This document shows, in pieces, positions 51,763 to 62,239 of a DNA stretch of 64,000 nucleotides. This stretch comes from Paramecium sonneborni. Taxonomy: Eukaryota; Ciliophora; Oligohymenophorea; Peniculida; Parameciidae. Below the pieces are notes generated by a model, which saw only the letters and a list, made by a program, of their open reading frames with translations, made no database searches and was not told the origin of the DNA. The position numbers and the translations under genes were made by a program. The stretch spans positions 14,578-78,577 of the forward strand of contig CAJJDN010000107.1 of assembly GCA_905182985.1 (NCBI GenBank), read 5' to 3'. The first letter of the stretch is position 1. Each line of letters starts with the position of its first letter.

Positions 51763-52362
51763 TCAATTCTATGCTTTCAAACATGAAATTTACTCTTTTA
51801 ATTTAATATTCTCCTATTCACATTTAATGATGTATTCTTTATAACCTTATAAGGTTTATGTTGTTCTTACTAATAAATCTTAAAGAGCTTGAATTGTCTA
51901 TTTATCTTTATTATTTGAATTTAATTAATAAGAACATTCAAATGATTTTTTAGGAGCAAAAACTTTCATACAATTAGGAATTCTTCTTTTGATATTACTC
52001 TAATTATTTGTCATTAATGATTTTGAGTCAAGTTTAACATTACTTTGAGAAGAATGTTAAGTTAGAGTAATACCATTATTTATGTTCTGAGAACAACTAT
52101 CAACACTATTAATTTGTTATTGAGATTTTTATTTAATGAGTTAAGCATAAGGACTTGTTTTCAGTAATTTTTATAATCCAAATTGAATATTAGGATTTGA
52201 ATGACTACTTTTTGTTTAGGTAGGAGTGAAAATATCAAGGTGTAGTAGATTAAATTTATTAGACAACGAGTGTTATTTTGGATTAATTTCAAGAGGACTA
52301 AATGGTTTTCTTTTGGAATTGTTTTCAATTAAAGATTGCTCAATTTGGAGTGGTATAATCAT
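51763..52362 (-). CDS. unrecognised Ser/Asn-rich protein with C-terminal coil, 199 aa
   Basis: Single exon of 200 codons. The first 130 residues are Ser/Asn/Gln-rich and low in complexity (KRKPFSPLEINPKQHSLSNK). The end is a short coiled coil (QALQDLLVRTTQTLQGYKEY, IKCEQENIKLKEQISCLKAQ). Its start lies 98 bases downstream of the stop of the bromodomain gene, same strand. Confidence 0.6.
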
Positions 52363-52460
52363 TTTATTTATAATTTATTATTTAATATTAATTATATTGA
52401 TTATTGTATATTATCTTTAAAAAGAATGTTATTTAAATCAAAATTAATAAAACAAGCAAA

Positions 52461-53985
52461 TCATATATTTTTATTGATTCCATTTTACTCTAACATTAAA
52501 AGATATTCTTATTTAACTTTAACTCCTGCTTATCCAACTTCAGAATGGATTCCATTATAGAGTACACAATTATCAAATACTAAAAGCATATCAATATGAA
52601 ATTCTTTAAAACATTTATAACTATTATTTGATAGTTTTTGCTATTAATTGATATTTTAAATACTTTAATTGTTCCAAAGTCCATCGGATTTTTTACAATA
52701 TAATAATAATCTAAAATTTAGTATCTATTAACATCTACTGGTTCATGAAAATAAACACTTTATTTTAATTTCCAAAGTTAATTAAGTATTTTTTTTGCAA
52801 TTTTATCCCACATTTGATCTTCTTTGATAGATGAAATCATTGTTTCATCTATAGTATCATCTGGATTTGTAATTAATTTAGCTATTTCAGGGAATTCTTA
52901 AGTGAATTTTTCAAAATCTTCATTAGTTACTTCTTTTGAGACACCTTTATCATCAATATGCATTAATTTGTATTAGAATTTAGGAAATTCTTTATTTTTT
53001 TTTCTATTAATTTTAGAATCTACTTTAGAAAGACCATCATCTCGTTTTAAATTAGCTTCATCCTTTTATTTTTAAGCTCCCAATATAAGTAGATCATAAA
53101 CATCTTTTCTATTAAATTTTTTAGCATAGGCAATGGCTGTTTTTTTTGTAGCATCTTAATGACTAATTTTACAACCAGCCTAAGTTTGATTAATAATAGA
53201 ATTGTTACATCAATTAAAAGTTAACATGCTTACAATTATCCTTCTTTGGCAGAATAAAATAATGCAGTTTAATCTACTATTTTATCTCTATGATTAACAT
53301 TAGCTCCATGTTATATCAATCTTGATAAAATATCAACTTTATTTTCTCTTGCTGCATAGAAAATAGGTGTTTGACCATTCCAATCTTATTCATTAACACT
53401 CAATCCTTTAGAGACTAAGAAATCAAATAATTAACATCTTCCATCTCTACATATATAAAACATAATAGATTGTTGCATGGCATCTCTATAATGAATATCA
53501 GATCCATGTTCATATAATGTTTTAAGTATTAAATAAGCTTAAGACTCAGTTGGGGCTTAAACTGCATCATAAGTAGGAATTTATCTATTTTAAAGTTCCA
53601 TTTTGTTGGCTAGATCTATTTAACTTTGATATTTATCTAATCAAGAAATACTCTTAGATATTTACTCAAATACTAAAGAACCTTATCAACATTTCCATAC
53701 TTTACAGCTTATCTGAATTCCTCTTCTATTTATCTAATTTAGGAAGTGCTTAACTTTTCTTACTTTGGCTCTTCTTTTTAAGTTAATAACTCCTTAAATT
53801 GATGTACATCTTAAATTATTATTTAAAATACCAATATCGGAGGTAATCTGAGAAACAATTTTTGTAATATCACCAGGATTATAATTTAAACTTTAAAGTA
53901 TGCTTATCACCTATTCAGCATTAACTTTGCCATCATTTGCTGCCATATCGAAACGAATCAGAGCTGCTTACATAATATTATCCAT
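52461..53985 (-). CDS. EF-hand-like, ankyrin-repeat and bromodomain protein, 473 aa
   Basis: Introns of 22 (53810-53831, ending AAG), 29, 29 and 23 bases leave exactly 474 codons. Residues 1-55 look like an EF-hand-type helical pair (RFDMAANDGKVNAEQVISIL). A charged linker leads to ankyrin repeats (FRQAVKYGNVDKVLQYL, YDAVQAPTESQAYLILKTLY, NEQDWNGQTPIFYAARENKV, LIQHGANVNHRDKIVDQTAL, KDATKKTAIAYAKKFNRKD-like). The C-terminal 115 residues are a bromodomain: helix Z and ZA loop (YFHEPVDVNRYQILDYYYIV then KNPMDFGTIKQKL), helix B, and VFDNCVLYNGIHSEV with the acetyl-lysine-reading Asn of the Y-N pair. Such a reader is expected at acetylated chromatin. The arrangement recalls apicomplexan BDP1. Confidence 0.85.
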
Positions 53986-54673
53986 TTGATATTTTAAATA
54001 AATTAGTATAATTTATCATATTTTTATTATGTTCTAGATTTTCTTTCTCTTTTGTTACATCATTTTTTATCACTGTATCTACAAATTCATTTAAGTTTAC
54101 TCATTAAACATTTATCAATTACTTTTATAACTAATCAATTCGTTAAACAATTAGATTAATGGAAGTTTTAATATTTTTCAAACAACTTGTTTCTATTTTA
54201 TTGGATTCATTTGAAGATTTAATATATATATTAGAGCGCAGTATTACATTATTATTTCCAATATTTTATATTTTACATAGACGGATCTATTTATAATGCT
54301 GATATCTCCTTTATTATTTCTATATTCCTTTTATTTATTAACTGAAATAGTACTTTAGATAAGATTTATCAATTTTGAGTAAAATATCTATAATCTATTT
54401 GTTTATTAAAATAGTATGTTTCTGATGAATTTAACTTTTTAAATTATTTATATTGTCTAATTATTTTGTTTTAAAATTGATATATTATTATATTTAAGCA
54501 TTATTGCATATTTCTGTCCAATATAAAAACTTTAATATGATGCACAATTATGAAAAATATTTTATAATGATTTTTATTAAAGCTTTATAGAATATTTATT
54601 TAATTTTAAAATATAATATAATAAAAAGAGAATCAATTAAGTTGATTTTAATATGCATATGAAATAATCTATA
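53986..54673. other. intergenic, nothing recognised
   Basis: 688 very AT-rich bases between two minus-strand genes. No supportable gene or RNA. It probably includes the upstream region of the ankyrin-bromodomain gene. Confidence 0.4.
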
Positions 54674-55577
54674 TCAATTGATGATTGCAGCGGGTTTTCT
54701 GGTTTATCTATCATTGTATGTTAAGGATAGCTTTTCTGCTTTTTCTTTCTCTTATTTTTAGACATCTGCTGATCTAGCTTCTAAACTTGCAGACTATTAA
54801 TATTTGACTAATAAAATTACTTATGTAACATCTAAGGGATAGAGTGGAAATTCTTGATCTCCTTTGAATAAGGCTCTTAATTCGAAATAATATTTAGCAT
54901 ATAAATCACCTTTAACAGTGACATTATATTAAAGCAATTCTAAAAATTTAGCTTCTAATTTATTAATTTCCTAGAATTCAAACAATATAATTACTTGTGT
55001 AGTAAAGAAAGGATAGATGAATGCAAAATCAGCATTTGATAAATATTTGTCATCCCATACCTTTTAGGCTACTAGCAATGAACTTAATAATAAGGGTCTC
55101 CAATTAGTAGGATTTAATGTTAATCCTGTAAATGCAATCAATCGATTAATATATACTAAACAAATGATACAACATTCTGGACTGAATCTAAAGAGAATAT
55201 ATTTAAAATTATTACTATGCACAATCATAAAGTGCTTTCATGAATTCATAGATATTATCAACACTAGGTGGTTCTCTTAATAATAACTAAATTATTTAAA
55301 TTAAGTGACAACCTTTCTTTATTCATCAAATTCTTCTGGTTTTTCTTCAATATACTTTTCTTCACTAAAGAAATACAATTCTGAAGTTTTAGGAATCTAT
55401 TTTCCTTGTTCTTAGTCTTCTTACATCTAAGAATGTAAGATTGTAGAAACGGCCTAGATGATTGACTTAACATTTGGGTTGGATATGGTGGACTTAATAT
55501 ACCTAAGATAAAAAATAGAAATATTACATAGAAGAAGTCGTATTTGAGTATCTGTCTTTTTATTTGTTATTCATCAT
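54674..55577 (-). CDS. cyclin-Y-like protein, 265 aa
   Basis: Single cyclin box: REPPSVDNIYEFMKALYDCA, then FSPECCIICLVYINRLIAFT, NWRPLLLSSLLVAQKVWDDK, YLSNADFAFIYPFFT and INKLEAKFLELLQYNVTVKG. The VWDDK pair and ECCIICLVYINRL are characteristic of the cyclin Y/Pcl group, which activates CDK14/16- or Pho85-type kinases. Introns of 25, 26 (55287-55312, starting GTT), 28 and 27 bases leave exactly 266 codons. The C-terminal tail is charged and short. The kinase partner is not in this window; GSK3 at 40952 is not a cyclin-dependent kinase. Confidence 0.88.
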
Positions 55578-55805
55578 TTTAAATAAATATATATATATAT
55601 TTAATGATCTTTATTTAAGTAAACATTTTTATTAAATATTATTTATTTTTTGAGAGAATAAGTAACTATAAATAAATCTGAAAATTTGATACTAAAATTG
55701 ATAGAAATATTATATTATTTGTAATTATATAGATATTTAAATAAGAGTAATCATAATATAAAACAAATATTAATAATCAAATCTTTATTAATAAATCTAA
55801 TATTT

Positions 55806-56789
55806 ATGTAATCAGACGTAGTTTTTAGAACAGTATAGAATTGGGATGATTACAGTGATAAATATGCTAGAAGAATCTAAAAAAATACATCTGTGTTTTG
55901 TATGACACTTTTGAATATGTTACATTATGAAGAGGTTGAAAAGTATAAGAATGAAATATAAATAAAAGTATTTTGGATGCAGGATGTGGTGCTGGATATT
56001 TACATTAACTTATGATCAATTAAAAGAAAGTTGAAGCTCATTTATATGGATTTGATTTGAGTTCATAAATGGTAAAGAGAGCTGGAGCAAGGATGAAGAG
56101 ATTTTTAAATTAAGAGAAAATAGGTTCTTTAGATTTATTAACTTAAGAGGAAGTGGATTTAGTTAATTTTGGTTTATATAAATATTGATTTAATTAATTT
56201 AGATGATGAAATATTTAAGAAAATAAATTATCACTTATCAGTAGGAAGTGTAGAAGACTTAAGCCAATATTAGAATGAAATGTTTGATATTTATATTTGC
56301 AATCTTGTTTATTAAATAATTGGAAATTAAGAAAAAGCTATGATTGAAGCATTTAGAGTGTTAAAACCAGGAGGTAAGTTAGGAATTACTGTTTGGGGAA
56401 GAAGAGAAAATTGTGTAGCTTTATGGTTTTTAAAGGAATTAGCTATTAAAACAGGTTTATTAAAAATTCGAATGTAAGGAGGAGGTAAATTTTTACAAAA
56501 TTCAGATGAGCTTATTTAACTAGCTACTAAAACAGGATTTATAAATTTAGGTTTCATTCTTTATATTTTTTTAGTTTGTTGGTAACAAATGGCTCCTTTT
56601 GATATTTTGAGTATGAATAAAATTGAAGATTTTTTCAATCCTGAAATTGAAGTAATTTTAGCTGGTTCTACATAAGAACAACAAGATATTTTTTATAAAT
56701 CCTTAGAAAAAATGATAAATGATTATAAAAAAGAAAACAAACCATTTCCATTTGAATGTTATTTTTTAATAGCAGAGAAACCAAAATGA
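55806..56789 (+). CDS. class I SAM-dependent methyltransferase, 300 aa
   Basis: SAM motif I is ILDAGCGAGYL, motif II region LYGFDLSSQMVKRAGARM, motif post-II FDIYICNLVYQIIGNQ (family-usual acidic segment), and EAFRVLKPGGKLGITVWG is the motif III region typical of UbiE/Methyltransf_11 enzymes. The substrate cannot be named. Introns are 55943-55968 (26, ending AAG), 56172-56202 (31) and 56551-56574 (24), the last two starting GTT; removal leaves exactly 301 codons. No transit or signal peptide is evident. Confidence 0.82.
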
Positions 56790-56824
56790 TTATCTAAGAT
56801 ATATATATTATATATAAAAACTCT

Positions 56825-57946
56825 TCAATCGTTATCTTAAAATTTACGAAATTTTTTGCTTCTTTCTTTCAAATTTGCATATCTTTCAAATTCTTTTACT
56901 GCTGATTTAAATGATTCTTAACCTTATTCTTAATCAACTAATTCAAAATTAACTTGTTTTAAAAGTTTTGAATAGCTTTCAATTGCTGCCATGGCTAATT
57001 ATTATTATGGATATGATGGCTATATCATTTTATTTAAAAATTCAAAATCTTTTTATTTCGTTATCTACAATGTGATTGAAGGGATATCTAAAAATATACA
57101 ATATCTTAGTCCATAAAGTGCTGATAATAATCCAAGAACATAAGGTTTTTAATGCCCAACATAAATACCTTAACTTTTTAAACTTTCACCAGAAATATAA
57201 TTTATTAAACTAATTCCAATAGATGAATGAAAATGCATTGTAATAAAGTAAGAGCATTAAATAGCATATTATAATTCTGGATTAATATTGACAGTCTGAT
57301 ATTTATCTATAAAAAACTTTGAAAATAAATAGGAGTATTACTAATCAAGTTATTGCAACTTACCTAAGTTTGAGAAATTTAACTCTTCTTTCTCTTTATT
57401 AAATTCATTCTATTCTTATTGATTATCTGATTAATTATTATCTCTATTTAAAATTAACTTCTTTTTTTTAGCTATAGTTTCAAGAATATCTCTAATATAA
57501 TTTAAAGCTGCTTCAGGTTCTGAAAGCTTTGCTAATTGATCTTCTTATGTACTATTCTTTTTAGCTGTTACTTATGAAAAATAAATTCTTGGCATCTCAT
57601 AAGAATCTTTCTTCCATAATATATAAATATAAGTAAGCCTTCTTAAATTTATATATACTCCTTCTTCACTTTCATTCTCTGAAAATGTTTTACAAGATTT
57701 AATTTTTTATTCATATTATATTAGTTATTGAGAAATTTAATAATCCATCTCTAGTTTTTCAAAAGCTTCTTTACTTTTACAAGATTAAACATTTGATATA
57801 AAATTTTATGCTTTCTTTTCATCTTAAAAAATAAACTTCTTCTAATTAGGATTCTTATCTAAATTAATCATTGTGTATTTTTCTGTTTTATAAAAAGAAG
57901 TTTATAAATTTTCTTAGACTAATACAAAATATTTTCTAACCTTCAT
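56825..57946 (-). CDS. unrecognised helical protein, 373 aa
   Basis: Single exon of 374 codons. Mixed helical sequence without low complexity in the C-terminal half (LQYAIQCSYFITMHFHSSIG, GLLSALYGLRYCIFLDIPSI, LAMAAIESYSKLLKQVNFEL), which looks like a folded alpha-helical domain and contains alternating hydrophobic helices. It ends in a basic segment (RYANLKERSKKFRKFQDND). It has no signal peptide. No family recognised. The gene converges on the methyltransferase with 35 bases between stops. Confidence 0.7.
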
Positions 57947-58014
57947 CTTAAATAATTATTATTTTTATCTATAAAATTAAACAATAAAAAAAAAACATTA
58001 TAAAATAATCTATC

Positions 58015-59478
58015 TCAATTTTCATCATCATCATGTTAACGATAATCCTCTGCTTCAACTTCTGCTCCAGTTTCATCTTCATTCTCAGCTTCTAAATCAT
58101 TTGGATCTATTCCAAATAAATGCAAATTTTACTAAATAACTATTTTATTATATACACTAAATAATTCTCTAAATTGATTATTTTCACTCACCAATTTTTC
58201 ATTTTCATCTACCAATACTTATTTCTCATCTAACATATGTTAATATAATTATTTAAAATTCTCTATTAACTCTTCTAATTTCTATATTTCTTAATCTTTT
58301 TATTCTAATTAACTCTATAATTCTTCATTCTCTACTCCTTAACCATCCTTTTATTTTTGTCCTTTTTCATTCTCTTATAATTAATTCTCTAACTCTTCTA
58401 TTATTTAATCTTTCTAATTATTATCATTTGCCATTTCTTCCATTTTTGCTTAAATCTCCTCAAAATTATAATTTTAGAATTCTTATGCTATCTCTTCTAT
58501 TTAATCCTATTTTTCTTTTGCTACCTATTCTAATTATTTCAACTATTATTCATATTGTTTCTTTTATTAATCTAATTTCTTCGTCGTCTACTAATCAGTA
58601 CTTTTTAATTATTCTTTCAATTTTTTAACCTTGTGCAAATAAGTTTAGAATATACATCTTCTGTCATTTATTCAGTTTTCTTTTTATCTTCGACATATTC
58701 ATTTTTTAAATCATTTATCTTTTTTTCTAAATCTTTTTGATTTTATAATCTATTTATTTATAATTCAATTAATACAATTTTTGTTCAACTTCTTTATTTA
58801 TATTTTTTAGTTAATCTTTTGTTTAATCCAACTCTTTCTTCAACTTTTAATTTTATTCCTTTTCTTTCTTCATTTAATCAACCAATTCTTTTGATTAATC
58901 CTATAAACTAAAATCTTAATATACAGAAATTTTTTCTTAATCTTCTTATTTTCCAATATAATTATTTGTGATTTTATTTTATTTTTAAATATTCTCCTAT
59001 TTATTCTATTAAATCTATGCATTCTTAACAATCTCATTAGTTTAAGCAGAAAAAAGTCTCTGTTATTAAATTTAATTAGTTTCTAATTGAGGTTTTCCTA
59101 TTTTTTAAGAATTTGTAAATTATTGATTTGAGGCTGAAGCTTATGGTTATTGTAACTAAGATGATTATTAAGCCTTTTATTTTAATTCATGTTTGCTCTA
59201 TGAATTCAAATTTATTTGAATACTTATGCTTATTAATTTCGAATACATGCAACAGACTAAGCCTTACTATACATTTCTAATTAGTGTTATATTTAATACA
59301 TACCTTAGTATTACATAAACTGTGTTTTATGTTGAGAATCAATAGGAGCTTTTTTATTATGTACTTATGTATCACATGTATAACAAAGATAATTAATTTA
59401 TCCATGTTTACATTCTAAACATTTGATTGTAGCAGGTTTTTGATTACATTTCAAACATTTAACAAAGAAAGAACTCAT
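58015..59478 (-). CDS. B-box-type zinc finger and coiled-coil protein
   Basis: The N-terminus is a B-box-like finger: FVKCLKCNQKPATIKCLECK then YLCYTCDTQVHNKKA and DSQHKTQ, with the C-x2-C, C-x2-C, C-x2-C/D and H ligands expected. Introns of about 26-27 bases follow. The remainder is a long coiled coil rich in Glu, Gln, Lys and Leu, and the C-terminus is acidic (LEAENEDETGAEVEAEDYRQ-H). I did not resolve every junction, so the length (about 450 residues) is approximate. Its role is unknown; such proteins may serve as scaffolds. Confidence 0.65.
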
Positions 59479-59574
59479 TATTTTAAATTTTATTATAAAT
59501 ACTTATATTTGATATTATTGTTAGAATATTTTTCAAATAAAAGCAAACCAATTCTATAGTAAGTACAAAAATTT

Positions 59575-60725
59575 TCATTTTTTTATTATGGTTGAATAAT
59601 TTTAATTGGAAGAATTACATATTGTAAATGAACAATTTGATTTAGGGGATGCGCTTCTTAATATTTTTCTTGAAAAGGGACTTATCCTAATTTAATTTAT
59701 TTTTTAATCCTCTTCTTCTCTTAATTTCTTTTGATATTGTTTATACTATAATTCTTCTTGATAGAACTTCTATCTTTCTAATAAGCTAGCATTATTGTAT
59801 TTCTTTTGTACAATAAATCTAGAGCCTTCATGAATTTCAGGAGAATAACTGAATTGCTCTTATTCAACTAATTCTTACTCCATTTAAAGTTTTTATTTAA
59901 AGATTTTCTCTTCAGTTTGAGTTAACCTAAAATTGTAATATGCATTTACCATTTCTTTTATGAATCATACCATTATTCAAATCCTTTTTTTGGTTTATCA
60001 GAAGGAATTTTATTTTCTATTTTTTTTTCACATTATTTTTTGTTTTGAATATTTTCTTCAGTTTTAATTATGTGATTAGCATCTTTCTTTTTTTCAACAT
60101 GAATAGATTTATTTATGAAAGAAGATAAATTATTTTATTTTGATTTATTCTAATATTCTCTTTTTAACCAAGAGTTATAAGGAGAAGGAGATAAAATACC
60201 GATATAGTTTTTTTATTTTTCTGGAGTTCTTGCTGATTTTTATTCACAAGTAGAAATATTAGAGGGAAATTTCTTATTATTTAAATTAGTTTTATTGTTT
60301 TTGCAATATGATTTTGTAGTAGAAACATTTGGTCCTTTTGTATTTGGAGTTTTGGGCAAATAATTTTATTTCAATAAATAGTGTCCTTTTAAATTTATCT
60401 TGTTAGATTTGGATTGATAACAATTATTTGAGGAAAGTTATGAACGATTGCTAATTAAATCATTACTTTTATTTAATTATACAAGATTGTCTGGATTTAA
60501 TTTCTTTTCTTTAATTGGTTGATCCATAGGATATGGTATAGGAGAGATAAGATTGCAATCATAATCTTTATTCTAAATATGTTAGAGTAACTTTTCTTTA
60601 AATTGTAATTGCTGTTGTTTTAATTATTAAACTAAAAATAAATGAATATGAATACTCTAATGATTACGTTGTTCAAATAGTTCTAGATCTGAATCATAAT
60701 CTTCATTGATTATTATTGTAGACAT
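59575..60725 (-). CDS. unrecognised Asn/Ser/Lys-rich protein, 375 aa
   Basis: A 23-base intron (GTAAATGCATATTACAATTTTAG) leaves exactly 376 codons. The N-terminus is acidic (MSTIIINEDYDSDLELFEQR). The middle is low in complexity with phospho-site-like motifs (TPNTKGPNVS, ARTPEKQKN, LSPSPYNSW). The C-terminal part is a charged helix (SLLERQKFYQEELQYKQYQK) followed by RISPFSRKILRSASPKS. No folded domain recognised. Confidence 0.65.
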
Positions 60726-60766
60726 TGATTAAATTTTATTTATAATAAATAAATACATAGAATAAT

Positions 60767-61402
60767 TCAATTAAAGTATGAGTCATACATAAAGCTATTG
60801 ACTTACTGCTGTAAAAATAGTTTATATGAGCTTAATCTTTTTTTTCGATTAGGAGTGGCCAATCGTTTTTAGGAAACTGAAGGATTTTGAGTATTATCCT
60901 TAACTCTACTAAGAGATCGAATTCGGAGAGCAATGCTTTCAGTTGATAGCATAGATTTTTCGGTTTTACTGTTGGCTCAACTTAATAATATGATACATTA
61001 ATGTTTAGTATAAAAAGCTGGCATTTTGGCTACAGTATTAGAATGATTATCAATGGAAATATTGGTTTATCTATCTTTTTTAGCACTTGTCATGATTCTT
61101 TGTATTTTAACTTATGTAATTTAAGGAGTTAGATCATTTTATGTTTATAATTAGCTATTATATTACTTCTACTTAGGATAGTTATGTATTTTCATAATAT
61201 CACAGTTTCTAAGGGGTAAAGTATGTACAGTAAAACCTTCTTAAATAAGAGATTTAGGATTTGGATGAATCTAATTTAGAAATTAAGATCTTCTAATTTG
61301 AACATTTCGTAGTATGTCTACATTAAATAAATTACGAATTCTTTTTTCAGCAATATCAATTTAATGTTCTTTTCCAATTCTATGGTTTAATGATTAACTC
61401 AT
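60767..61402 (-). CDS. unrecognised basic protein with one in-frame TGA
   Basis: ATG at 61402 opens a frame that would run 212 codons, but TGA occurs at 60979-60977. The reading before it (MSQSLNHRIGKEHQIDIAEK) and after it (KTEKSMLSTESIALRIRSLS, then NPSVSQKRLATPNRKKRLSS) look equally protein-like and share one frame. A 21-base GTA...GAG segment (60976-60996) would remove the TGA in frame if it is an intron with an unusual 3' end. No family recognised; the tail is Ser/Arg/Lys-rich. Confidence 0.5.
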
Positions 61403-61473
61403 ATATATAATATATAATAATAATAATAATACTATATATATTGATTTATGAATATAACAATACACTCATTAAA

Positions 61474-62182
61474 TCATGGTTATTTGCTTAAATTATACTA
61501 ATAATTTTTAAATACCTAGAACTTTATGATGATATTGAAGGTCTAGATCTACTTTCACTGGAAGATGGTGATCTTCTATTAGGTTTCTTCTATTATTTTT
61601 ATTATTATCTATATCTTTTTTTAGATTTAGATGATTCTGAAGACTTAGATGAAGAAGATGAAGATCGTCTTCTTTTTCTTTCTTTATCTCGTCGACTATA
61701 AAATTTATAATTTAATTAAACCTTCTTCTTTCTGAAGGTGTTCTTGATTTTGGACAATCTTTACGTATATGGCCTTTTTTATAACAACGATAACAAGTGT
61801 CACGTAAATCTCCTGGTGAAATGGGATATGAACCATACCTTCTTTACACTCATTTGCCCAATGTCCCTTACGGCCGCAATTGAAACATACGTCTCTGGAT
61901 GTGGGTCCTCTTGCACCTTACGGTCGATCATCTTTTCAATTTCATCCATCTCTTTTTTCTACCTCTTGGTTTGACTGTGATACGATCACTGCCTTCATTC
62001 AATCGTTTATTGTCCATTTTTGAAATGGCTGCTCTGGCATCATCTCCACTTTCAAACTCAATAAAAGCATGAGTATTTCGTAAATCAATATCCTTGATTT
62101 TACCAAATTTCTCAAACTCTTATTGAAGATGCTCTCTTCGGATCCTCGAACTCAAACGCCCAACATATACTTATCTACTCAT
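61474..62182 (-). CDS. SR-type splicing factor with RRM and two zinc knuckles, 198 aa
   Basis: Resembles SRSF7/RSZ proteins that bind pre-mRNA. The RRM at the N-terminus has RNP2 VYVGRLSS and an RNP1-like HAFIEFES. Then come two CCHC knuckles: CFNCGRKGHWANEC and CYRCYKKGHIRKDC. An Arg/Ser region follows (RDKERKRRRSSSSSSKSSES, RRSPSSSESRSRPSISS). Four introns (31 ending AAG, 26 ending CAG, 26 starting GTT, and 29 ending AAG) leave exactly 199 codons. The last one decides the short end SSSKQP. In a genome full of 25-base introns such a factor is of interest for exon definition. Confidence 0.88.
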
Positions 62183-62239
62183 AATTAATTTAATTAATTA
62201 ATATATTTTTGATAATGTTTTAAATTAATATTCGTAATC

